Shown here: positions 1 to 9,076 of the stretch, piece after piece
Layout of the letters: the number at the start of each line of letters is the position of its first letter
Position numbering within the stretch: position 1 is the stretch's first letter
Origin: Streptomyces canus
Lineage (GTDB): Bacteria; Actinomycetota; Actinomycetes; Streptomycetales; Streptomycetaceae
Direction: 5' to 3'
Assembly (NCBI RefSeq): GCF_041435015.1
Contig: NZ_CP107989.1
Location: 6,076,001 to 6,140,000, forward strand
DNA: 64,000 nt
Position numbers and translations under genes: made by a program
Notes under the pieces: generated by a model
What the model was told of the DNA's origin: nothing
Databases searched by the model: none
What the model saw: only the letters and a program-made list of their open reading frames with translations

Positions 1-979
1 GAAGAGCGGTGGCCGCGCGGTCGCGGGCGTTGGCTTTGCGGTAGAGGCGGGCGCGGCCTTCGACGGTTTCGGAGGCGCGGATCGCCACGGGGAGTTTCTC
101 GGGCACGAGCGGGCCCAGTCGGCGTGCCCTCCACAGGGCGGCGAGTGCTGCCGCGAAGAAGAGCTGCAGTGTGCCCCACAGCCAGCCCGAGGGGAGCAGG
201 TCGAGGAAGTCCTTTTCCTCGTCCGGGCCGGTGGCCGAGGGGTCGGAGAGCGAGGGGAGGTACCAGACCAGATGGGGGCGGGAGCCGAGGAGTTGGAGGG
301 CGAGCGAGGCGTTGCCCTGCTCGTCGAGGGTGTCGTTGTAGAGGATGTCGGGGGCGCCGAGCACGACGGTGTCGCCGTCTCCGGAGGCCGCCGGGACGCG
401 CACCAGGGTGGGCAGGCGCTCGCTGGGGTAGCACTCGTCGTAGCCGGGCTGTGTGACGGTGTAGCGGATGCCGCCGGTGTCGGCGGTGCCCGCGCGCTGG
501 GCCGCCGGCAGGGCGCAGTGGGGGGAGAGCGTCGAGTCGAGGCTGGTGGCGGGGTCCGCGACGACGCCGGGGGCCAGCCGTTCCACGGACCAGCTGCCGG
601 GGGCGACGAGGAGGGTGCGGCCGTCGGAGTCGGCGGTCGCGGAGCGCAGTTGGCTCTGCTGACGATGCGTCAGGAGGTCGGGTACGGCGATCAGGAGCGT
701 GGTGTCGGGGCCGGCAGCGGCGCGGGCTTCGTCGAGGGTGGTGACCACTCGGGTGTCGATGCCTCGGTCGGCGAGGAGTTCGGCGACGGCGCGGCTGCCG
801 TAGGGGTCGGCGGAGCGCGGGTCGAGGCCGCCGTGGCGTTCGGTGGAGCGGATCGCCGCGATCGCCACGGCCGCGACGAGGAGAAGAACGAGGGCGAGCA
901 CGATGCCTCGCGCGCGGGTCCACACCTGGCGGGCGGTGGGCGAGGCCGAGGTGGACGGGAGCGTGGCCTCGGTGGTCAT
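1..979 (-). CDS. DUF4350 domain-containing membrane protein (partial)
   Basis: The reading frame starts at ATG 979-977 and stays open to the left edge, so the C-terminus is missing; about 326 codons are visible. The start overlaps the TGA of the upstream DUF4129 gene as ATGA, which implies translational coupling. The N-terminus is MTTEATLPSTSASPTARQ, followed by a membrane segment at about residues 27-43. An extracytoplasmic region follows with the pattern RGIDTRVVTTLDEA seen in DUF4350 proteins. A second membrane segment (WLWGTLQLFFAAALAAL) precedes a cytoplasmic part with the family-typical VEGRARLYRKANARDRA. In actinobacteria such genes sit beside a DUF4129 gene and a MoxR ATPase; the MoxR gene would lie beyond the edge. 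The molecular function is unknown and a link to envelope physiology is inferred only. Confidence 0.8.
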   Translation of the reverse strand, partial: MTTEATLPSTSASPTARQVWTRARGIVLALVLLLVAAVAIAAIRSTERHGGLDPRSADPYGSRAVAELLADRGIDTRVVTTLDEARAAAGPDTTLLIAVPDLLTHRQQSQLRSATADSDGRTLLVAPGSWSVERLAPGVVADPATSLDSTLSPHCALPAAQRAGTADTGGIRYTVTQPGYDECYPSERLPTLVRVPAASGDGDTVVLGAPDILYNDTLDEQGNASLALQLLGSRPHLVWYLPSLSDPSATGPDEEKDFLDLLPSGWLWGTLQLFFAAALAALWRARRLGPLVPEKLPVAIRASETVEGRARLYRKANARDRAATAL

Positions 980-1719
980 TCGGCGGCTCCCTGGCGGGCG
1001 TTGTGGGCCGCGCTGTGGCTGCTCGCGCCGGCCGCGAGCACCGGCTTGGTGCGTTCCAGGTCGCGGTCGAGTTCGGCGATGCGGTGGTACGACTGCTCGG
1101 TCGCGGCCCGGCCGCCGTACGTGACGTCGTCGAAGTCCCGGGCCGCGGAACGCAGCCGGTCCGTGTGGGAGGGCAGGGCGCGGCCTGCTTCCGCGGCGGC
1201 CTCGTCCGCGGTGCGGCCGGGGCGGATGTCGAGGAGGGCGCGTTCCTCCAGGGAGCGGACGATGGCGCGCATGCGTTCTTGGACGGCCTGGTTCCAGTGG
1301 CCCTGCGCGGCGTGTGCCTCGGCGGCCGCGCGATGGTCGGTGGCGCTGCGTGGGCGGTCGTCGAACAGGGCGGCGGAGGAGGCCGGCCCGCGGCGCGGAG
1401 TGCCCAGGCGCCACCACAGCGCGCCGACGATCAGGAGGATGGCGGCGATGACGACGACGAGGCCGAGTGATCCCCCTGGTGTCGCGGACGAGGCGGCGTT
1501 GAACAGCTTGTCGACCCAGTCCCAGAACGCGTTGAGGGCGCGCTGGAACCAGCTGGGGTCGTTCTCGTGGTACATGCGCTTGGACAGCTCGCGACGGGCC
1601 GCCTCTCGCGCGGGGTCGCGCGGGGTCGTCAGTGGCGGTTCGTCGGCGGACCGTGCCAGTGACAGCACGGATGTATCGCCGGCGCGCAGCATGGTGAGCA
1701 CTCCCCCCGGCAGGTTCAC
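976..1719 (-). CDS. DUF4129 domain-containing membrane protein
   Basis: This 247-aa protein starts at GTG 1719-1717, four bases after the stop of the upstream gene, and ends inside the ATG of the DUF4350 gene, so the three genes form one operon. There is one membrane segment at about residues 85-104 (LVVVIAAILLIVGALWW). The C-terminal half carries the DUF4129 signature: an Arg/Glu-rich helix with IRPGRTADEAAAEA, then SAARDFDDVTYGGRAATE. In characterised clusters this domain accompanies MoxR ATPases and transglutaminase-like proteins, but its biochemical role is not established. An alternative in-frame ATG lies nine codons downstream. The GTG was preferred because of its coupling position and the GGGAG upstream. 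Confidence 0.8.
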   Translation of the reverse strand: MNLPGGVLTMLRAGDTSVLSLARSADEPPLTTPRDPAREAARRELSKRMYHENDPSWFQRALNAFWDWVDKLFNAASSATPGGSLGLVVVIAAILLIVGALWWRLGTPRRGPASSAALFDDRPRSATDHRAAAEAHAAQGHWNQAVQERMRAIVRSLEERALLDIRPGRTADEAAAEAGRALPSHTDRLRSAARDFDDVTYGGRAATEQSYHRIAELDRDLERTKPVLAAGASSHSAAHNARQGAAE

Positions 1720-1723
1720 CGCA

Positions 1724-3046
1724 TCAGCTCCCGGGAGTGGGGCCGGTGCCGTAGCCCTGGACGCCGGCTGCCCGGGCCAGTTCGAGGTCGAGGCCCTCGC
1801 GGCGGATGCGCTGGTCGATGTAGAGGAGCACGGTGACGCCCGCCGTGATCGGGAAGGTGATCATCGAGCCGATCACCGAGCCGATGCCGCTGATGATGAG
1901 GAACGTCCAGCCGAGGTCGCCGGTGCCGTTGACGAACCCGCCGACACCCTCGCCGCTGAGCGCCGCGGCGAGGAAGGTGAAGGGGATGACGACGATCGCC
2001 GCGACGATGTTGGCGATGATCCCGGCCAGCAGCTGAATGCCGAGGACCCGCCACCAGGAACCGCGGACCAGCTTCGTGGAGCGGCTCATCGACTTCACGA
2101 TGCTCTGCTTCTCCAGCATCAGCGCGGGCGAGGCCAGGGAGAAGCGGATCATCAGCCACAGCGCGACGACGCCGGCGCCGAGGACGCCCAGGACGACGAG
2201 GGCGATGCCGCCGCCGTTGGAGCCCGCGGCCGCCACGAGGATGCCGGGCAGCGCCCCGACGGCAAGCACACCGAAGGTGATGAGCAGCAGGAGGAAGATC
2301 AGGCCGAACAGCCTGGGTACCTGCGGGCGGGCGTCGCGCCAGGCCTCACCGGTGGTGACCGGCCTGCCGAGTACGGCCCGGCTGGTGACCGCTGTCAGCA
2401 GGGCGGTCGCGGCGACCGTGCCGATCAGGGAGATCAGGAAGACGATGGTGCTGCCGAGCATGGTCTCGCCCAGGGCGCGGGTCAGCTCGTCGACGCTGGC
2501 GCTGGGGTCGTTGAGGGCCTCGGTCCCTGCGCTGTCGTTCAGGACGAAGCCCTGGAGCAGGATGACGAGGACCTCGGTCACGACCGCGACGGTCAGCGAG
2601 ATACCGAGGACCGTGCGCCAGTAGGTGCGCATGGTGGAGACCGCGCCGTCGAGGATCTCGCCCACGCCGAGCGGGCGCAGGGGGATCACGCCGGGCTTGG
2701 CTGCGGGCGGGGGGCCGCCCCAGCCGCCGTAGCCGCCGCCCCAGCCCGGGGGGGGAACGTAGCCTCCGGGCGGGCCGGCGGGGGGCTGGGATCCCCAGCC
2801 CGGGCCGGGCGGCGGGGGTGGGGGCGTCTGACCGGGAGCGGCGGGGCCTGTGGGGGCGGACCACTGACCGGGGGGCGGCTGTTCCTGGGACCACTTCGAG
2901 TCGGCGTCCTGCGGGCTGTCCTGCGGCTCTTTCGCGGGGTTCGCCGTCTCGGGCCGGTCGGCGGGCTCGGCGGGATCGGACGTGCCGGGCTTGTGTCCGT
3001 CGGGCGGGGCGGATCCGGGCGAGGCCCAGCCCGGAGTGTCGTTCAT
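1724..3046 (-). CDS. Proline-rich multi-pass membrane protein (GDPD-membrane-domain-like)
   Basis: This 440-aa protein starts at ATG 3046-3044 behind a good AAGGAG. Residues 1-120 are disordered and rich in Pro, Gly and Gln, with runs of prolines and GGGYGGWGG. The remainder holds about six hydrophobic segments beginning after PGVIPLRPLGVGEILDGA. That last motif, followed by paired helices and several glycine-rich membrane spans, resembles the membrane domain fused to some glycerophosphodiester phosphodiesterases, but no catalytic domain is present here. It is the first gene of the operon with the DUF4129 and DUF4350 genes and is divergent from mtnA across 140 bp. Substrate and function are unknown. 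Confidence 0.75.
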   Translation of the reverse strand: MNDTPGWASPGSAPPDGHKPGTSDPAEPADRPETANPAKEPQDSPQDADSKWSQEQPPPGQWSAPTGPAAPGQTPPPPPPGPGWGSQPPAGPPGGYVPPPGWGGGYGGWGGPPPAAKPGVIPLRPLGVGEILDGAVSTMRTYWRTVLGISLTVAVVTEVLVILLQGFVLNDSAGTEALNDPSASVDELTRALGETMLGSTIVFLISLIGTVAATALLTAVTSRAVLGRPVTTGEAWRDARPQVPRLFGLIFLLLLITFGVLAVGALPGILVAAAGSNGGGIALVVLGVLGAGVVALWLMIRFSLASPALMLEKQSIVKSMSRSTKLVRGSWWRVLGIQLLAGIIANIVAAIVVIPFTFLAAALSGEGVGGFVNGTGDLGWTFLIISGIGSVIGSMITFPITAGVTVLLYIDQRIRREGLDLELARAAGVQGYGTGPTPGS

Positions 3047-3186
3047 CGTCGCTCCTTCACGGTGCCCGTCCGCGGTCGCGGCGGCAGGTTGGCAGCCATC
3101 GTGCCATGGGGTGGTCGGCGAAGGACCAGCCGCGGTATGGGCTGCGCACCTTCAATACTCCGGCGCACAAGGGGCAGACTGACGAC

Positions 3187-4335
3187 ATGGCTGATCAGTA
3201 CGCGCAATCCGGCGAGGACAGCAAGCCCACCGAGATTCCGGCAATCCGCTGGGAGGAGCCACCCGAAGGCCCCGTCCTGGTGCTTCTTGACCAGACGAGG
3301 CTGCCGGCCGAGGAGGTCGAACTGGTCTGTACGGACGCGTCCGCGCTGGTGGAGGCGATCCGTTCGCTCGCCGTGCGCGGGGCGCCGTTGCTTGGCATCG
3401 CGGGGGCGTACGGGGTCGCGCTCGCCGCCGCGCGCGGGTTCGACGTGGACGAGGCGGCGGCTGTGCTGGCGGGCGCGCGTCCGACCGCGGTGAATCTCGC
3501 CGTCGGGGTGCGCAGAGCCGAGGCCGCGTACCGGGCCGAGCTCGCCAAGAGCGGTGACCAGGAGCTGGCCGCCGGGGCTGCGCTGGCGGCGGCGCGCAGG
3601 CTGCACCGGGAGGACGCGGCGGCCAGTGCCGCGATGGCCGAGCGTGGGCTGGCACTGCTGGACGAACTGCTGCCGGGCGGCGGGCACCGGATCCTGACGC
3701 ACTGCAACACCGGTTCGCTGGTGTCGGGCGGCGAGGGGACGGCGTTCGCGGTGGCGCTCGCGGCTCACCGGGCGGGGCGGCTGCGGCGGCTGTGGGTGGA
3801 CGAGACGCGTCCGCTGCTCCAGGGTGCCCGGCTGACGGCCTACGAGGCGGCGCGCAGCGGGATGGCGTACACCTTGCTGACCGACAACGCGGCCGGCTCG
3901 CTGTTCGCGGCCGGGGAGGTCGACGCGGTGCTGATCGGGGCCGACCGGATCGCCGCCGACGGGTCGGTGGCGAACAAGGTGGGGAGCTATCCGCTCGCGG
4001 TGCTCGCGCGCTACCACCATGTGCCGTTCATCGTGGTGGCGCCGGTGACCACGGTCGATCCGGACACGCCGGACGGGGCGTCGATCGAGGTGGAGCAGCG
4101 GGCCGGGCACGAGGTGACCGAGATCGCGGCGCCCCAGGTCCCGGTGGTGGGAGTCGAGGCGGGCGGTGGGATTCCGGTGGCGCCGCTGGGGACCCAGGCC
4201 TACAACCCCGCCTTCGACGTGACGCCGCCCGAGCTGGTGACGGCGATCGTCACGGAGGAGGGCGTGGTGTCTCCGGTGACGGCCGAGGCGCTCGCTGAGT
4301 TGTGTGCAACGTCCCGGGAGGTGACGATCAGCTGA
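3187..4335 (+). CDS. mtnA: S-methyl-5-thioribose-1-phosphate isomerase
   Basis: This 382-aa protein converts 5-methylthioribose-1-phosphate to 5-methylthioribulose-1-phosphate in the methionine salvage pathway, in the cytoplasm. Family motifs are present in order: RSLAVRGAPLLGIAGAYG (about residues 57-76), ILTHCNTGSLVSGGEGTA with the catalytic Cys at about 173, WVDETRPLLQGARLTAYE, and LIGADRIAADGSVANK with the catalytic Asp at about 253. The length matches the family, which is homologous to eIF2B subunits; older annotations call it an aIF-2B-like protein. ATG 3187 follows AAGGGG and was preferred to longer in-frame extensions that have no ribosome-binding site. It lies upstream of mtrA across a 158-bp gap, so it probably has its own promoter. 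Confidence 0.92.
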   Translation: MADQYAQSGEDSKPTEIPAIRWEEPPEGPVLVLLDQTRLPAEEVELVCTDASALVEAIRSLAVRGAPLLGIAGAYGVALAAARGFDVDEAAAVLAGARPTAVNLAVGVRRAEAAYRAELAKSGDQELAAGAALAAARRLHREDAAASAAMAERGLALLDELLPGGGHRILTHCNTGSLVSGGEGTAFAVALAAHRAGRLRRLWVDETRPLLQGARLTAYEAARSGMAYTLLTDNAAGSLFAAGEVDAVLIGADRIAADGSVANKVGSYPLAVLARYHHVPFIVVAPVTTVDPDTPDGASIEVEQRAGHEVTEIAAPQVPVVGVEAGGGIPVAPLGTQAYNPAFDVTPPELVTAIVTEEGVVSPVTAEALAELCATSREVTIS

Positions 4336-4437
4336 TCCGGATGTGGTGGCCACGTATTCCGCCTGAATCCACGGCGGACCCTCGCCGGGGCGGCCGAGGC
4401 AGACAGTGACGGTCCAGTACGACTAAGGTCACTGGTC

Positions 4438-4493
4438 GGTGAGCTGTCTCACCACTGCCTTCACCACTGTTATGAGAATGGGATGATGTCTTT
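4438..4493 (+). promoter_or_regulatory. Candidate mtrA control region with a small inverted repeat
   Basis: The gap before mtrA contains GGTGAG-CTGT-CTCACC (4438-4453), a perfect 6-bp inverted repeat, followed by AT-richer sequence with possible -10 elements TATGAG (4471) and GATGAT (4482). No Shine-Dalgarno sequence precedes the ATG at 4494, so a leaderless or nearly leaderless transcript is possible. Auto-regulation by MtrA at this position would fit known behaviour, but no binding motif could be verified here. Confidence 0.35.
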
Positions 4494-5171
4494 ATGAAGG
4501 GACGAGTCCTTGTCGTCGACGACGACACCGCACTTGCCGAGATGCTGGGCATTGTGCTGCGTGGTGAAGGTTTTGAGCCGTCTTTCGTAGCCGACGGTGA
4601 CAAGGCGCTGGCCGCGTTCCGTGAGGCCAAGCCGGATCTGGTGCTGCTGGATCTGATGCTGCCCGGGCGGGACGGTATCGAGGTGTGCCGCCTGATCAGG
4701 GCGGAGTCCGGGGTGCCGATCGTGATGCTCACGGCGAAGAGCGACACCGTCGATGTGGTCGTGGGCCTGGAGTCCGGTGCCGACGACTACATCGTGAAGC
4801 CGTTCAAGCCGAAGGAGCTCGTGGCCCGGATCCGGGCGCGGCTTCGGAGGTCGGAGGAGCCGGCTCCCGAGCAGCTCGCCATCGGTGACCTGGTCATCGA
4901 CGTGGCCGGGCACTCCGTGAAGCGGGAGGGGCAGTCGATCGCGTTGACGCCGCTGGAGTTCGATCTGCTGGTCGCACTCGCGCGCAAGCCGTGGCAGGTG
5001 TTCACGCGTGAGGTGCTCCTCGAGCAGGTGTGGGGCTACCGGCACGCCGCCGACACCCGGCTCGTCAATGTCCATGTGCAGCGGCTGCGCTCCAAGGTCG
5101 AGAAGGACCCGGAGCGGCCGGAGATCGTGGTGACCGTCCGTGGTGTGGGGTACAAGGCAGGGCCCAGCTGA
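4494..5171 (+). CDS. mtrA: OmpR-family response regulator MtrA
   Basis: This 225-aa DNA-binding regulator is the partner of the sensor kinase MtrB. The receiver domain occupies residues 4-115, with the acidic pocket VVDDD (9-11), phospho-acceptor Asp at about 53 in LLDLMLPGRDG, a conserved Thr in LTAKSD and Lys in IVKPF. The C-terminal winged helix (about 130-222) includes LTPLEFDLLVALARKPWQVFTREVLL, given here only as a landmark in two parts: LTPLEFDLLVALARKP and WQVFTREVLL. In actinobacteria MtrA controls cell-wall, division and developmental genes and, in Streptomyces, antibiotic clusters. It is followed immediately by mtrB and lpqB, the conserved three-gene arrangement. Confidence 0.97.
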   Translation: MKGRVLVVDDDTALAEMLGIVLRGEGFEPSFVADGDKALAAFREAKPDLVLLDLMLPGRDGIEVCRLIRAESGVPIVMLTAKSDTVDVVVGLESGADDYIVKPFKPKELVARIRARLRRSEEPAPEQLAIGDLVIDVAGHSVKREGQSIALTPLEFDLLVALARKPWQVFTREVLLEQVWGYRHAADTRLVNVHVQRLRSKVEKDPERPEIVVTVRGVGYKAGPS

Positions 5172-5172
5172 C

Positions 5173-7242
5173 ATGTCCGGAGACAGTGCTGCTTCGTCGC
5201 CCGGACGGACCGGGGCGGCTGCGGGGCAGCCTGTCGGGCGGAAGTCGGCGGGTTCCCGCTGGGGACGTTTCGTCGAGGGCGGGCTGCTTCAGGGCGGAGT
5301 CCAGGGCAGCCCGGTCCTCAGGCTCTTCATGCGCTGGGTGCGTCGGCCGCTGCTGCCCGTGATGCGGCTGTGGCGGCGCAACATCCAGCTCAAGGTCGTC
5401 GCCACGACCCTGCTGATGTCGCTCGGTGTGGTGCTTCTGCTGGGCTTCGTCGTCATCGGACAGGTGCGCAACGGGCTCCTCGACGCCAAGGTCAAGGCGT
5501 CGCAGAGCCAGGCCACCGGTGGGTTCGCGGTGGCCAAGCAGAAGGCGGACGAGGCCGGTGCCGGGACCGACGAGGCGGCCCCGGCGGAGGGTCAGTCCGA
5601 CCAGTTCGTCATCGAGTGGATGAGCAACCTTGTCTATTCGCTCTCCAGCGGCGGTCAGGGCGCCTTCGACGTGGTGACCCTGCCCGTGGGCGGCGACAGC
5701 GGGAGCGGGCGCGGACCGCGTGCCTCGGGCGACGTCGACCCGACGGCCAGCGTCCCCGAGGCTCTGCGCGAGAAGATCGACGAGAGCACCACGGCCGCCC
5801 AGAGCTACACCCGCATCGTCTACGACCCCTACCAGGATCCCCAGCCGGCCCTGGTCATCGGCAAGCAGGTCAACGACCCCAACGGCGACCCGTACCAGCT
5901 GTACTACCTCTTCCCGCTCACGCAGGAGGAGAAGTCGCTCAGCCTGGTCAAGGGCACCCTGGCGACCGCCGGGCTCTTCGTCGTCGTACTCCTCGGCGCG
6001 ATCGCCTGGCTGGTGGTGCGGCAGGTCGTCACGCCGGTGCGGATGGCCGCCGGGATCGCGGAGCGGCTGTCCGCCGGGCGGCTCCAGGAACGCATGAAGG
6101 TCACCGGTGAGGACGACATCGCGCGGCTCGGTGAGGCCTTCAACAAGATGGCGCAGAACCTTCAGCTGAAGATCCAGCAGCTGGAGGACCTGTCGCGGAT
6201 GCAGCGGCGGTTCGTGTCGGACGTGTCGCACGAGCTGCGGACGCCGCTGACGACCGTACGGATGGCCGCCGATGTCATCCATGACGCGCGCGAGGACTTC
6301 GATCCGATGACCGCGCGGTCGGCCGAGCTGCTCGCCGACCAGCTGGACCGCTTCGAGACGCTGCTCGCGGACCTGCTGGAGATCAGCCGCTTCGATGCGG
6401 GCGCGGCGGCGCTGGAGGCGGAGCCGATAGACCTCCGGGAGGTCGTACGGCGAGTGGTCGGCGGGGCCGCGCCTCTTGCCGAGCGCAAGGGCACCACGGT
6501 CCGGATCGTGGGCGACCAGCAGCCCGTCGTCGCCGAGGCCGACGCCCGGCGCGTGGAGCGGGTGCTGCGCAATCTCGTCGTCAACGCCGTTGAGCACGGT
6601 GAGGGCAAGGACGTCGTGGTCAAGCTGGCTTCGGCGGGCGGGGCGGTCGCGATCGCGGTGCGCGACTACGGCGTCGGGCTCAAGCCCGGTGAGGCCACGC
6701 GCGTGTTCAGCCGTTTCTGGCGGGCCGACCCGGCACGCGCGCGTACCACCGGCGGTACGGGACTGGGGCTGTCCATCGCCCTGGAGGACGCGCGGCTGCA
6801 CGGCGGCTGGCTGCAGGCGTGGGGCGAGCCGGGTGGCGGTTCGCAGTTCCGGCTGACGTTGCCGAGGACGGCCGACGAGCCGCTGCGGGGCTCGCCGATA
6901 CCCCTGGAGCCCAAGGACTCGCGCCGCAATCGTGGACTCAATGACGCCGGTCTGCCGCGTGGGGGCGGCGACAAGGCGGCGACCGTACCGGTTCAGCCGA
7001 CGGGTGACCAGGTGACCTCGCGGGACCCGATAGCGCCCAGGTCGTCCTCTGTGGCACCCACGGCGGATCCGACGGCGCTGCCCGGCAACGGCGCGCGCGT
7101 GGTGCCCCGGCCAACGTCCGGTGCGCCACGGCCGGACAGCACTTCCGTCGGGGACAGGCCCGGCGGTGAGACCGTGAGCCGCCCGGACGCCGGGTCGCAG
7201 GAGTCGTACGAACAGCAGGGGGAGGCATTCCGTGGACGCTGA
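5173..7242 (+). CDS. mtrB: Sensor histidine kinase MtrB
   Basis: This 689-aa membrane kinase senses an envelope signal and phosphorylates MtrA. ATG 5173 follows the mtrA stop by one base. Order of parts: a cytoplasmic N-tail, TM1 (about 75-97, VVATTLLMSLGVVLLLGFV), an extracytoplasmic domain of about 160 residues, TM2 (about 262-282), HAMP, and a HisKA domain with His353 in VSHELRTPLT. The HATPase_c domain has the N-box NLVVNAVEHG, the G1-box RDYGVGL and the G2-box GGTGLGLSIA. The last 110 residues or so are a polar, Pro/Thr/Arg-rich disordered tail, longer than in mycobacterial MtrB. The 3' end overlaps the lpqB start by 11 bp. Confidence 0.97.
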   Translation: MSGDSAASSPGRTGAAAGQPVGRKSAGSRWGRFVEGGLLQGGVQGSPVLRLFMRWVRRPLLPVMRLWRRNIQLKVVATTLLMSLGVVLLLGFVVIGQVRNGLLDAKVKASQSQATGGFAVAKQKADEAGAGTDEAAPAEGQSDQFVIEWMSNLVYSLSSGGQGAFDVVTLPVGGDSGSGRGPRASGDVDPTASVPEALREKIDESTTAAQSYTRIVYDPYQDPQPALVIGKQVNDPNGDPYQLYYLFPLTQEEKSLSLVKGTLATAGLFVVVLLGAIAWLVVRQVVTPVRMAAGIAERLSAGRLQERMKVTGEDDIARLGEAFNKMAQNLQLKIQQLEDLSRMQRRFVSDVSHELRTPLTTVRMAADVIHDAREDFDPMTARSAELLADQLDRFETLLADLLEISRFDAGAAALEAEPIDLREVVRRVVGGAAPLAERKGTTVRIVGDQQPVVAEADARRVERVLRNLVVNAVEHGEGKDVVVKLASAGGAVAIAVRDYGVGLKPGEATRVFSRFWRADPARARTTGGTGLGLSIALEDARLHGGWLQAWGEPGGGSQFRLTLPRTADEPLRGSPIPLEPKDSRRNRGLNDAGLPRGGGDKAATVPVQPTGDQVTSRDPIAPRSSSVAPTADPTALPGNGARVVPRPTSGAPRPDSTSVGDRPGGETVSRPDAGSQESYEQQGEAFRGR

Positions 7243-9076
7243 CCGCGAGGGGGGCGGCCGGCGCACGCCGAGGCGGGCTATGGCGTACGTCGCCTGTGGC
7301 GTCGTACTGCTGGCGGGATGTGCCTCCATGCCGGACAGCGGGGATCTGCGCGGGGTCGACGCCACCCCGCGGCAGGACACCCAGGTGCGGGTCTACGCGA
7401 TGCCGCCGCAGGAGGACGCCGAGCCCCTGGACATCGTGCAGGGCTTTCTGGAGGCGCTGACCAGCGACGATCCGGACTACGAGACGGCCCGCAAGTACCT
7501 GACCCGGAACGCGGCGAAGCAGTGGCAGCCGGGGCTGTCCACCACGGTGCTCGACGACGGGCCCGGGGCCGACGTCGTGCCTCCCGTGGGCCGGGAGCAG
7601 GGCGAGGACACGGCGTTCACGCTGACCGGCACCAAGGTGGCCGTGGTGGACGCGCAGCAGTCGTACGCACCGGCCTCCGGCGAGTACCGGGAGACCGTGC
7701 ACCTCGTGCACGACAAGAAGAGCAAGCAGTGGCGGATCGACAGCCCTCCGCCGGGTGTCGTCATGGGGAAGTCGGACTTCCAGCGCAACTACGTGTCCGT
7801 CAACAAGTACTACTTCGCCTCGAACACGCGGGCGGCGACGGCTCCGCAGACCGTGGCGGTCGCCGATCCCGTGTATGTGCGCGAACGCGTTGACCCCATG
7901 ACGCAGTTGGTGCGATCCCTGCTCAGCGGGCCGACGAGCTGGCTCGACCCCGTTGTCAGGACGCGCTTTCCGACGGGTACCGCGCTGAAGAACGGCGTCT
8001 CCTCGCTGACTCCCGACGACCAGAACATGTTGACGGTGCCGCTCAATGCCAAGGCCGGGCACGTCGGTGCTGACCAGTGCGAAGCGATGGGGACCCAGCT
8101 GCTGTTCACCCTGCAGAACCTCACCCCCGCGGTGGACGCGGTGGAACTGCAGGCGGGCGGCAAGCAGTTGTGTTCCGTGAAGGAGAACGAGGCCAACGGC
8201 GCCGCCACGCGCGGTTCGGTCGAGAATCCCGCGTACCTGTACTTCGTGGACGGCAGGCACCGGCTGGTGCGGATTTCGGCCGAAGCGGACGCCGGCGGTA
8301 CGAAGGCCGAGCCGGTGCCGGTGCCCGGAGCGCTGGGCGACGGCGACAAGGACCTGCGGTCGGTGGCCGTCTCGCGTGACGAGCACACGGCGGCCGGGGT
8401 CGGCATCGACGGCAAGGCGCTGTACGTCGGGTCGCTGGTGTCGGGCGGGTCACTCGGGGAGCCGGTGCTGGTCAGCAGCGGCAAGACGGCCGAGGACCGG
8501 CTGACCACGCCGAGCTGGGACGCCGAGGGCGATCTGTGGGTGGCCGACCGGAACCCCGCCGATCCGCGGCTGCTGCTGTTCAAGGAGGGCGCGGGCAAGC
8601 CGCTGGAGGTGGCGACTCCCGGGCTGGACGGGCGTATCAGGGACCTGCGGGTGGCCGCCGACGGGGTGCGGATCGCGCTTGTCGTGGAGAAGGGCGGCAA
8701 GCAGTCTCTGTTCGTCGGGCGGATCGAGCGGGAGGGCAGGACCGGGGACCCGCAGAGCGTCTCGGTGCGGGAGCTGCGCTCCACGACACCGGATCTGGAG
8801 GAGGTCACGACCATGTCCTGGGCCGGCGACAGCAGGCTCGTGGTGGTCGGACGTGAGCAGGGTGGTGTGCAGCAGACGCGGTACGTCCAGGTCGACGGCT
8901 CCACTCCGGAGGGGCCGCCGCCGGCCGCGCTCACGGGTGTGAAGGAGATCGCCGCGTCCGAGGACGACGAGATGCCGCTGGTGGCCTACTCGGAGGACGG
9001 GATCGTACGGCTGCCCTCCGGGGCGCAGTGGCAGAAGGTGGACGCGGACGGGACGGCGCCGGTCTATCCGGGGTGA
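7232..9076 (+). CDS. lpqB: Lipoprotein LpqB
   Basis: This 614-aa lipoprotein is the conserved accessory of the MtrAB system; in mycobacteria LpqB binds the MtrB sensor domain. The start is GTG 7232, inside the end of mtrB. The N-terminus has Arg residues followed by VACGVVLLAGC, a lipobox with Cys30, so the protein should be anchored on the outer face of the membrane. A GerMN-type domain lies near residues 190-320 (MTQLVRSLLSGPTSWL), followed by a beta-propeller-like half with repeated strands. It is the last gene of the operon; no clear terminator was seen after the stop. Confidence 0.95.
   Translation: MDADREGGGRRTPRRAMAYVACGVVLLAGCASMPDSGDLRGVDATPRQDTQVRVYAMPPQEDAEPLDIVQGFLEALTSDDPDYETARKYLTRNAAKQWQPGLSTTVLDDGPGADVVPPVGREQGEDTAFTLTGTKVAVVDAQQSYAPASGEYRETVHLVHDKKSKQWRIDSPPPGVVMGKSDFQRNYVSVNKYYFASNTRAATAPQTVAVADPVYVRERVDPMTQLVRSLLSGPTSWLDPVVRTRFPTGTALKNGVSSLTPDDQNMLTVPLNAKAGHVGADQCEAMGTQLLFTLQNLTPAVDAVELQAGGKQLCSVKENEANGAATRGSVENPAYLYFVDGRHRLVRISAEADAGGTKAEPVPVPGALGDGDKDLRSVAVSRDEHTAAGVGIDGKALYVGSLVSGGSLGEPVLVSSGKTAEDRLTTPSWDAEGDLWVADRNPADPRLLLFKEGAGKPLEVATPGLDGRIRDLRVAADGVRIALVVEKGGKQSLFVGRIEREGRTGDPQSVSVRELRSTTPDLEEVTTMSWAGDSRLVVVGREQGGVQQTRYVQVDGSTPEGPPPAALTGVKEIAASEDDEMPLVAYSEDGIVRLPSGAQWQKVDADGTAPVYPG

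Noticed and set aside
272..3493. 1073-codon plus-strand open frame across the DUF4350/DUF4129/membrane-protein genes
   Set aside because: Composition is anomalous, and it lies antisense to three genes with recognisable domains and overlaps the mtnA start.
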